From Planctomycetota bacterium (GTDB lineage: Bacteria; Planctomycetota; UBA1135; GCA-002686595): DNA of 5,259 nt. The position numbers and the translations under genes are program-made. The stretch lies in the NCBI GenBank assembly GCA_013140785.1, contig JABFRZ010000645.1, positions 1-5,259 on the forward strand. Reading direction: 5' to 3'. This document shows, piece after piece, positions 1-5,259 of this stretch. Within the stretch, counting starts at the first letter, position 1, and each line of letters opens with the position of its first letter. The notes beneath the pieces are model-generated. The model was not told where the DNA came from and did no database searches. It saw only the letters and a list, made by a program, of their open reading frames with translations.

Positions 1-1
1 G

Positions 2-1930
2 CCCACCCCCCGTCTCGTAGCCGCGCTTCTCGTTCCGCTCGTGCTCGCGTCGCTCGCAAGTCCCGCGCGCTCGCAAGCGCCGCCCCTCGCACGCCGCCAG
101 CCCATCTCGATCGAAGGCAGCGGACATCTGTGGCAGCCGCTCACGCTGACCTTCACGAGCTTCGACACCGCCGAGCTCCTCCATCCCGCCGGGCGCAACC
201 CGTTCCTCGACTACCGCCTCACTGTTTTCTTCACGCATCCCGCGAGCGGGACCGAGCTCGCGATCCCCGGCTTCTACGCCGCCGATGGCGACGCCGCGGA
301 CACGAGCGCGAGCGGCGGCAACCGCTGGCGCGTGCACTTCGCGCCCGACCGTGTCGGCCAGTGGAAGTGGCGCGCCGAGTTCCGCCGCGGCGCGAGCATC
401 GCCGTGGACCGATCCCTGGCCGGCAGCGCGGCCGACGCGCGCATCGACGGCGCCTTCGGCTTCCTGGAGGTCGCGCCCGCCGATCCGTCCGCGCCGGGGC
501 TCCTGGCCAAGGGCCGGCTCGAGCACGTCGGCGAGCACACCTGGCGCTTCGCCGAGAGCTCCGAGCCCTACCTCATGGGCGGCATGGGCGGCCCCGAGAA
601 CTTCCTCGCCTACTACCAGTTCGACGGCACGAGCAGCTCCGGCAACTCGTGCCTCTCCGGCCCGGACTTCCTGCACCACTACCAGCCCCACGCCGCGGAC
701 TACGGCGGCGACGCCATCGACCAGGCGCACACCTTCGGTCCCGCTCAGAAGGGCAAGAACATCCTCGGCGCGATCAACTACCTCGCCAGCCAGGGCGTGA
801 ACGCTCTCTACTTCATCACCAACACGCACCTCGGCGACGGCAAGGACGTCTGGCCGTGGGTCACCTCGGGCGACAAGCGCCACTTCGACGTCAGCAAGCT
901 GGCGCAGTGGGAGCGCGTTTTCGCGCACCTGACCCAGCGCGGGCTCATGCTCACGTTCGTGTTCGAGGAGCAGGAGAACGACCAGATCCCGGTGGCCGGC
1001 GGCGGACTCGGCCACGGCCTGACGCTCGAGCGCAAGCTCTACTACCGCGAGATGGTGGCGCGCTTCGCGCATCACCCGGCCGTGTTCTGGGTGATCGGCG
1101 ACGAGTCCGACTACTTCGACGAGGTCGCCACGATGGAGAGCCTCGCGAGCGAGATCCGCGCACTGGATCCGTACCGCCATCCGATCGCCTTCCACAGCAA
1201 GCACCCGTGCGTGACGCCAGGCTGCACCGATCCGCAGCCCCTCATCATCGACCAGTACCTGCCCTACCTCGCCTTCGACGGCTTCGAGGCGACGGCGTTC
1301 CAGACGGTGCCCGGCAGCTACAACGGCACGACCAACACCTTGCGTGCGAGCCAGGCAGCCGGACCCAAGTGGGCGCACTACGGCATCGAGCAGAGCCTGA
1401 ACTCCACGCCCGTGAACCTGGACGCGAACCGCGCGCGCGCGCTGTGGGGCAACCTGATGGGCGGCGGCGCGGGTGTCTCGTGGTTCTCCGGGAACGGCAT
1501 CCAAGCGCAGTATCCGCCGGGCACGAGCTTCTGCGATTACTACGACTTGAGCGTGGAGGACTTCCGGCGCTTCACGGGGTACTTCGAGGACACGCGCCAC
1601 GCGCTCGCGCTCTTCCACACGCAGCTGCCCTTCACCGAGATGGCGCCGAACAACGCACTCGCCTCTGTCAGCGGCGCGACCGACTACGTGCTCTACCGGC
1701 AGGAGAACGAGACGCTCGGGATCCCGGCGGTGTACGCGGTCTATCGCGGCACCGGTAGCACGACCGGCCTCACGCTCGGAGCGGGGACGCACACCGTCGA
1801 GTGGTTCAATCCGCGCAACGGAACGGGCCCAATCGCCGGCGCGCCGCTCGTCGGGCCTGGGCTCGTGACGCTCGTGCCGCCGCTCCAGGACCCGGGGCTC
1901 GACTGGCTGGCGATCGTGCGTCAGCCTTAG
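2..1930 (+). CDS. Secreted DUF5060-type glycoside-hydrolase-like protein (5' end outside window)
   Basis: Probable exported carbohydrate-active enzyme; substrate unknown. The frame is open to the left edge. A GTG at 41 is available, but residues encoded before it (PTPRLVAALLVP) continue into VLASLASPARSQA as a typical signal peptide, so the true start is probably upstream of the window. Numbering from GTG 41: about 21-145 is a DUF5060-like beta domain (RWRVHFAPDRVGQWKWR). About 150-535 is a TIM-barrel-type catalytic region, with GAINYLASQGVNALYF, then HHPAVFWVIGDES (Glu355), HYGIEQ (Glu450) and LWGNLMGGGAGVSWF. About 537-629 resembles the putative collagen-binding domain found at the C-terminus of DUF4038/DUF5060 proteins (AVYRGTG, WFNPRNG). 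Glu355 and Glu450 are my candidates for acid/base and nucleophile, inferred from position and family pattern. The mature part has only four cysteines (204, 390, 395, 498), compatible with two disulfides outside the cytoplasm. Confident about the family, not about the reaction. Confidence 0.88.
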   Translation, partial: PTPRLVAALLVPLVLASLASPARSQAPPLARRQPISIEGSGHLWQPLTLTFTSFDTAELLHPAGRNPFLDYRLTVFFTHPASGTELAIPGFYAADGDAADTSASGGNRWRVHFAPDRVGQWKWRAEFRRGASIAVDRSLAGSAADARIDGAFGFLEVAPADPSAPGLLAKGRLEHVGEHTWRFAESSEPYLMGGMGGPENFLAYYQFDGTSSSGNSCLSGPDFLHHYQPHAADYGGDAIDQAHTFGPAQKGKNILGAINYLASQGVNALYFITNTHLGDGKDVWPWVTSGDKRHFDVSKLAQWERVFAHLTQRGLMLTFVFEEQENDQIPVAGGGLGHGLTLERKLYYREMVARFAHHPAVFWVIGDESDYFDEVATMESLASEIRALDPYRHPIAFHSKHPCVTPGCTDPQPLIIDQYLPYLAFDGFEATAFQTVPGSYNGTTNTLRASQAAGPKWAHYGIEQSLNSTPVNLDANRARALWGNLMGGGAGVSWFSGNGIQAQYPPGTSFCDYYDLSVEDFRRFTGYFEDTRHALALFHTQLPFTEMAPNNALASVSGATDYVLYRQENETLGIPAVYAVYRGTGSTTGLTLGAGTHTVEWFNPRNGTGPIAGAPLVGPGLVTLVPPLQDPGLDWLAIVRQP

Positions 1931-1936
1931 CAGCCC

Positions 1937-1962
1937 GCTCGCGTCGGGCTTCCGGCGCGAGC
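1937..1962 (+). terminator. GC-rich hairpin just after the glycoside hydrolase stop codon
   Basis: GCTCGCG (1937-1943) pairs perfectly with CGCGAGC (1956-1962) around a 12-nt loop. It begins 6 nt after the TAG of the preceding gene. No T-tract follows, so it is not a canonical intrinsic terminator. Its position suggests a 3'-end or transcript-stabilising role, but hairpins this size also arise by chance in GC-rich DNA. Confidence 0.3.
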
Positions 1963-1979
1963 TTCGCCCGCAACCCAAA

Positions 1980-2074
1980 CGCACCGCGGAGGCGCGGAGA
2001 GCGCGGAGATGCGCCGAGCGATCCAAAGCCTTCATCTGGGCGAATCTCCGCGTTCTCCGCGCCTCCGCGGTGCG
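1980..2074. repeat. Long imperfect inverted repeat built of CGCGGAG units
   Basis: Arm 1 (1980-2010) and arm 2 (2044-2074) are reverse complements over 31 nt with one mismatch, separated by a 33-nt centre (2011-2043). The mismatch (G2001 opposite T2053) would be a G-U pair in a plus-strand transcript, so that RNA could fold into an unbroken 31-bp stem. Each arm is itself repetitive: CGCGGAG occurs at 1985, 1993 and 2002, spaced 8 and 9 nt. From memory, similar CCGCGGAG/CGCAGAG-type intergenic repeats are scattered through many environmental bacterial genomes. I therefore read it as a dispersed non-coding repeat, possibly also ending transcription of the upstream gene. No transposase or target-site duplication is visible. 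Confidence 0.8.
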
Positions 2075-2078
2075 CTTT

Positions 2079-2095
2079 CTTCGCGCCACGCGAAG
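2079..2095. other. Short perfect hairpin beside the large inverted repeat
   Basis: CTTCGCG (2079-2085) and CGCGAAG (2089-2095) form a perfect 7-bp stem with a 3-nt loop (CCA). It starts 5 nt after the right arm of the large inverted repeat and may be part of the same mobile or dispersed element. No T-run follows, so a terminator role is not supported. Confidence 0.4.
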
Positions 2096-2130
2096 GACTT
2101 GCAGGTCAGTAGAGCCGGGCGGTGCCGAAC

Positions 2131-2145
2131 ACCCTCCTCGAGGGT
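2131..2145. other. Small inverted repeat upstream of the CHAT gene
   Basis: ACCCTC (2131-2136) and GAGGGT (2140-2145) form a 6-bp perfect inverted repeat with a 3-nt spacer. It ends 18 nt before the preferred ATG at 2164 and directly precedes a -10-like TATCAT (2148-2153). It could be an operator or a chance hairpin; its placement is the only support. Confidence 0.25.
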
Positions 2146-2163
2146 CGTATCATCCCATTCCCC

Positions 2164-4419
2164 ATGAGGCGCGTCCCGTTGGCTTGCCTCCTCGTCCTGC
2201 TCGCCGGTGAAGAGCCCGTCGGTTCGCTCGTGAAGAGGCTGCACGACGACTCCGAGGACAAGAAGTCCTGGATGGCCCTCGCGCACCATGAGGAACCGGG
2301 CGAGGCACTGCGCGCGGTGCGGGAGCTCCTCCGCAGGGACCCGGGCTCCCCGACCGGATGGCACGCCCTCTGGCAGCTCGCCGATCGCGTGGGAGATTTT
2401 CCGCTGGGAACCGAGGCTTCACAGAGAGCCCTCGACTTGCTCGCGAAGGCGGGCCTGCTCGAGAGCGTTGACCGGACGGAGGATGCGCTTCGTCAGGACT
2501 ACTTCACCAGGGGCCTGGTCCACGCCGAGCGTCAGGCGCTCTTGCGCCGCCGTGCAATCCGCCTGCGCCTCGGACTCGAGACCAAGAAGATCGACGAACG
2601 CATCGAGCGCATCGACATCGAGGTCAGGCGGCGAGCCCATCCGAACCCCGCAGGCCTGCAGGCCGAGGCCGAAGCCGCGCGCGCGCGCGGAGACTGGCGG
2701 GCCGAGCACGGCTTCCTCGTCGACCTCGCCTACCACGACTGGGCCACCGCTGCGTTTCGCGAGGGGTACGAGGCCTTCCGTCGGGTGCTCGAGATCCATG
2801 AACCCCACCGTCGCGAGCAGAAGGCCAACGACCAGAACGGTGCCGCGCGCCTGGCCCTCGAGTTGGCCCTGACCTGCACGGGTTCGGAGCGGGACGAGCT
2901 CCTCGAGGAGGCCCTTGCCCACGCCGAAACGGCGCTCGAGGAGCACGAGGTGAACAGCGTTGGTGGACCGGCCGACCGCGTCCGGGACCACTGCGTTCTC
3001 GCCCACATCCGTGCCGCACTCGGGGGCGAGGACGAAGCACTCGCCCACTACGAGCAGGAGCTCGCGCTGGTCTTGGAGCTACGGAAGTTCATCGCGATCG
3101 AGGGCGACCAGGCCCTGCGGATCTTCCACAGCGTGCAAGACCACATCTTCGAGGACTTCGCCATCTTCCTCGCGCGCGGAGGAAAGGAGCGGCCGCCCGA
3201 CGTGCAGAGGGCGCTCGGCGTGAGCGAGGTCGGTCGAGTCGGAGGCCTCAAGGAGCTCTACCGCCTGCGCGGCCTACCGAGCCCGTCGTGGACCGAGCAA
3301 GAGCTGCCCCTCTCCGAGATCCAGCGTAGAGCGGGGTCGGCCAAGGCGGCCGTGCTCGTCTTCTGGGCGGGCTCGCGCGAGGCTGCTCTGGCTTGCATCA
3401 CGGAGCGGGAGATCCGTGTCTTCCCCCTCGCGCCGCCCGAAGTCCTCGACCGGGCTGCCGAGTCCTTCGCGCGCGTGGCCTTCGACCTTGCGGCGAAGGA
3501 CGCGGCCATCGAGCGCGAGGGAAGGAGGGCCTTCGATCTCTTCCTGGCACCCGCGCAGGCAGCCTTCGATGGCGCGCGCCGTCTCGTCATCGTCGGTGCC
3601 GGTCGCTGGGGCAGGCTCCCGTTCGCCGCGCTTGTCTCGGAGGGGAAGGGGCCGCTCCGAGAGAGATACCTCGCCGCGCGCTTCGAGATCGCCTTCGCGC
3701 CCACGCTCGGCGCCCTCACCGCGGAGCGACCCGTGGCGGCGAAGGGGCTCCCCGGGGCCTTCGGTTTCGACGGGACAGGCAGCTTCGCCCCAGAGTTGCG
3801 CGCCCACTTCGGATTGCAGTCGCTGCCCGCGTTGCGCCGCGCGGAAGCGGAGTCCCGTGCGGTGGCCGCGAAGCTCGGCGGCCGGGCCTTGCTGGGAAAC
3901 GAGGCAACCGAAGAGGCCTTCCGACGGGTGGCCGCCGAGGCTTCTCTGCTCCATTTCGCGGGGCACGCGCTGATCGACGACGAGGATGGGACCCGCAGCG
4001 CGCTGCTGCTTTCTCCTTCCTCGGAACGGTCGCCTTCCTCGGAACGGCCTTCGTCGCAGGACGGGGACGGCTTCCTCACGCTCGGAGAGATCCTGGAGCT
4101 GCGGATCGCCGCGCGGCTCGTCATTCTCTCGGCCTGCCGAACGGCGCGCGGCGAGTCCTACGCCGGCGAGGGCGTGGGCGGAGTGGCCCGATGCCTCCTC
4201 GCCGCGGGCGCGCAGAGCCTGCTCCTGAGCCTCGCTCTCGTCGACGATGCCAAGGCCCCGATCTTCGTCGGCCATGTCGCCGAGGCCCTCGCCGCTGGAA
4301 GTCACCCCGCCGTGGCCCTCGTCTCGGCGCAGCGTCGGATGCTCGGAACGAGCGGCAACGCCCACCCCGCCTTCTGGGCTTCCTTCGTGCTCCACGGTCA
4401 GGAAGACCTGCTCAGGTAG
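2164..4419 (+). CDS. TPR-like repeat protein with C-terminal CHAT (caspase-like) protease domain
   Basis: Predicted cysteine protease of the CHAT family. ATG 2164 gives 751 residues and is preferred because it starts a signal-like segment, MRRVPLACLLVLLAG; GTG 2122 would add 14 residues. Neither start has a convincing ribosome binding site. Residues about 25-370 are almost all helical, with repeated A/L/E-rich TPR-like patterns (for example 'EALRAVRELLRRDPGSPTGW' and 'DEALAHYEQELALVLEL'). Residues about 390-750 form the CHAT domain: AVLVFWAGSREA, LVIVGAGRWGRLPFAAL (about 474-490), LLHFAGHA with catalytic His601, and LSACRTARG with catalytic Cys658. These are followed by the usual GEGVGGVARCLLAAGA helix and a C-terminal 'HPAFWASFVLHG' strand. 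Both catalytic residues are present, so it should be active. An 18-nt tandem repeat adds SPSSERSPSSER between His and Cys. The substrate is not evident. The hydrophobic N-terminus suggests export or membrane attachment; it has no proper lipobox. Confidence 0.9.
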   Translation: MRRVPLACLLVLLAGEEPVGSLVKRLHDDSEDKKSWMALAHHEEPGEALRAVRELLRRDPGSPTGWHALWQLADRVGDFPLGTEASQRALDLLAKAGLLESVDRTEDALRQDYFTRGLVHAERQALLRRRAIRLRLGLETKKIDERIERIDIEVRRRAHPNPAGLQAEAEAARARGDWRAEHGFLVDLAYHDWATAAFREGYEAFRRVLEIHEPHRREQKANDQNGAARLALELALTCTGSERDELLEEALAHAETALEEHEVNSVGGPADRVRDHCVLAHIRAALGGEDEALAHYEQELALVLELRKFIAIEGDQALRIFHSVQDHIFEDFAIFLARGGKERPPDVQRALGVSEVGRVGGLKELYRLRGLPSPSWTEQELPLSEIQRRAGSAKAAVLVFWAGSREAALACITEREIRVFPLAPPEVLDRAAESFARVAFDLAAKDAAIEREGRRAFDLFLAPAQAAFDGARRLVIVGAGRWGRLPFAALVSEGKGPLRERYLAARFEIAFAPTLGALTAERPVAAKGLPGAFGFDGTGSFAPELRAHFGLQSLPALRRAEAESRAVAAKLGGRALLGNEATEEAFRRVAAEASLLHFAGHALIDDEDGTRSALLLSPSSERSPSSERPSSQDGDGFLTLGEILELRIAARLVILSACRTARGESYAGEGVGGVARCLLAAGAQSLLLSLALVDDAKAPIFVGHVAEALAAGSHPAVALVSAQRRMLGTSGNAHPAFWASFVLHGQEDLLR
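4015..4050 (+). repeat. 18-nt tandem duplication inside the CHAT domain
   Basis: Two adjacent 18-nt units (4015-4032 and 4033-4050) share a perfect 15-nt CCTTCCTCGGAACGG. Being in frame, they encode a hexapeptide repeat, SPSSER SPSSER (residues about 617-628), then PSSQ. It sits in a loop between the catalytic His and Cys strands and looks like a replication-slippage duplication that the fold tolerates. Confidence 0.8.
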
Positions 4420-4449
4420 CTCGCCGTTTGTGCGCGATCCCCTGCTCCG

Positions 4450-5091
4450 TCAGAGGCTCAGCTCGAAGACGGACTCGAGGCCCGCCGGAGTCCGGACGTG
4501 GAGCTGTGCCGTCCCCCGCGGCAGGGCCGCGCGATCGAGCGTGAGCACCGGCCAATCGCGCTCGTTCCGCTCCTCGACCTCGCGGGCCTCGTCCACCACT
4601 GTGCGCCCGGCGGCGTCGTCGATCCGGATCTGGAGGAGCGCGCCCAGCGGGACCTCCTCGCCGAGCACGAGTTCGAAACGGAGGATCCTCGCGCCCGCGG
4701 GAATGCTCGCGATCCCGCCGCCGCGCGGGGTGGAGAGCACCAACGAGTGGACGGACAGGAACGGCTCGCGCTGCTCGCGTTCGAGCGCGCGAAGACCGAG
4801 GAAGGCGGCGAGAATCCAGCCGGCAGCCGCGGCGAAGGGCCAGAGTCGCAGGCGCAGCGGGCGCGCGCGCAGCTCGAGGCGCGGCACGGCAGAGAGAGCG
4901 TCTCGGCAGGTGGAGCAGACGACGAGATGGGATTCGATCCACTGCCGTGTCCGCGGGCTCAGGCTCGCGGGCTCTTCGTCGTAGCTCGTGAGCGCCGCGG
5001 CGGCGGGGTGGGTCGTGCGGGGATCCTCGGCCGCGAGTCTGCGCACGATCGGTTCCACGCCCGGGGGAAGCTCGGGTTCAGCGGGATTCAT
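4450..5091 (-). CDS. Membrane-anchored ZAS (zf-HC2-like) anti-sigma factor
   Basis: 213-residue protein predicted to bind and inhibit the sigma factor encoded just upstream. A ZAS zinc-binding motif is complete: His28, His55, Cys59 and Cys62 in the order H-x26-H-x3-C-x2-C (SHLVVCSTC). One transmembrane helix follows at about 83-102 (LWPFAAAAGWILAAFLGL), preceded by an Arg-rich stretch (RLELRARPLRLR), which places the zinc finger in the cytoplasm. The extracytoplasmic part, about 105-213, looks beta-rich (SLVLSTPRGGG, IPAGARILRFELVL, LLQIRIDDAAGRTVV) and ends in LPRGTAQLHVRTPAG. From memory this resembles the outer domain of anti-sigma factors in Acidobacteria-like genomes, where it may sense a signal. 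The start is secure: ATG at 5091-5089 overlaps the sigma stop as ATGA, with an AGAGAGG ribosome binding site (5098-5104, minus strand) 6 nt upstream. It converges on the CHAT gene with 30 nt between stop codons. Confidence 0.82.
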   Translation of the reverse strand: MNPAEPELPPGVEPIVRRLAAEDPRTTHPAAAALTSYDEEPASLSPRTRQWIESHLVVCSTCRDALSAVPRLELRARPLRLRLWPFAAAAGWILAAFLGLRALEREQREPFLSVHSLVLSTPRGGGIASIPAGARILRFELVLGEEVPLGALLQIRIDDAAGRTVVDEAREVEERNERDWPVLTLDRAALPRGTAQLHVRTPAGLESVFELSL

Positions 5092-5259
5092 GGGAGACCT
5101 CTCTCGACCGTTCTCAGCCTTGCGACCGCGCGCGAGTACCAGCCAGCCACCGATCCCTGTGGAACGTCGAGGAGCTCCGCGATCTCCCGGAAGGACAGCC
5201 CGTCGCGGAAGCGGAGCCCGAGGATCTGCCGTTCGCGCTGCGCGAGCCCACTCCAGATC
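5088..5259 (-). CDS. ECF-like RNA polymerase sigma factor, C-terminal fragment (region 4)
   Basis: Too short for ordinary ORF calling: 56 codons plus TGA read from the right edge, the rest lying outside the window. The translation has the sigma-70 region 4 pattern: LAQRERQILGLRFRDG, then the helix-turn-helix LSFREIAELLDVPQGSVAGW and YSRAVARLR. This part recognises the -35 promoter element. The stop codon (5088-5090) overlaps the anti-sigma ATG as ATGA, the usual coupling of an ECF sigma factor with its own anti-sigma. Regions 2 and 3 cannot be seen, so the sigma group is unknown. A FixJ/LuxR-type HTH protein is less likely given the anti-sigma partner. Confidence 0.8.
   Translation of the reverse strand, partial: IWSGLAQRERQILGLRFRDGLSFREIAELLDVPQGSVAGWYSRAVARLRTVERGLP

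Noticed and set aside
41..43. GTG at 41 as the true start of the glycoside hydrolase gene
   Set aside because: The open frame continues to the left edge and encodes the hydrophobic part of a signal peptide, so the real start is probably outside the window.
130..1758. Plus-strand open frame (542 codons) inside the glycoside hydrolase gene
   Set aside because: Arg-rich shadow of the real frame, with no domain pattern.
1984..2074. CRISPR-like short repeats
   Set aside because: The CGCGGAG units are 7-9 nt, contiguous and inverted; there are no regular spacers and no cas genes.
2176..2190. Lipoprotein lipobox around Cys8 of the CHAT protein
   Set aside because: The residues before the Cys (VPLA-C) lack the required Leu/Val/Ile at -3, and the Cys is too close to the N-terminus, before the hydrophobic core.
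2032..2364. Minus-strand open frame across the intergenic repeat and CHAT 5' end
   Set aside because: It translates the inverted repeat and overlaps the signal-like start of the CHAT gene; no supporting motif.
3274..4395. Long minus-strand open frame (373 codons) opposite the CHAT gene
   Set aside because: It lies wholly over a clear CHAT domain, its product is low-complexity (R/G/E-rich) with no recognisable motif, and such shadows are expected in GC-rich DNA.
4406..4449. Bidirectional terminator between the convergent CHAT and anti-sigma genes
   Set aside because: Only a 5-bp palindrome with a 2-nt loop (ACCTG-CT-CAGGT) is present, within the CHAT stop region, with no T-tract on either strand.
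3393..4544. Plus-strand open frame (383 codons) in another phase of the CHAT gene
   Set aside because: Arg/Pro/Gly-rich shadow product; the overlapping frame encodes an intact CHAT domain.

Overview
The window is GC-rich, gene-dense bacterial DNA with a strong G/C bias at third codon positions. It comes from a Gram-negative-type bacterium that exports proteins and uses ECF-type sigma factors with anti-sigma partners. A secreted DUF5060-type glycoside-hydrolase-like protein, a TPR-CHAT protein and a zinc-finger anti-sigma factor together suggest an environmental lineage such as Planctomycetota, Acidobacteriota or Myxococcota. Nothing here fixes the phylum.

Layout. (1) Positions 2-1930 (+): a secreted glycoside-hydrolase-like protein with DUF5060, TIM-barrel-type and collagenase-type C-terminal domains. 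Its start codon lies before the window. (2) Positions 1931-2163: a gene-free gap with a GC-rich hairpin just after the stop codon, a long inverted repeat (two 31-nt arms differing at one position) built from CGCGGAG units, and two small hairpins. (3) Positions 2164-4419 (+): a helical-repeat (TPR-like) protein with a C-terminal CHAT (caspase-like) protease domain, an intact His/Cys pair and a hydrophobic N-terminus. (4) Positions 4450-5091 (-): a membrane-anchored ZAS-type anti-sigma factor, tail to tail with the CHAT gene across 30 nt. (5) Positions 5088-5259 (-): the C-terminal end (region 4) of an ECF-like sigma factor, overlapping the anti-sigma start by ATGA and running off the right edge.

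The first gene looks like an independent polysaccharide-degradation gene. The sigma and anti-sigma genes form a translationally coupled pair: the anti-sigma would hold the sigma factor at the membrane through a cytoplasmic zinc finger and sense something outside with its C-terminal domain. The adjacent TPR-CHAT protein is a candidate protease. A link between it and the sigma/anti-sigma switch is attractive because type III-E CRISPR systems join a TPR-CHAT protease to a sigma-inhibitor protein, but here the link rests on proximity and domain logic only. No CRISPR array, tRNA, rRNA, transposase or integrase was seen.
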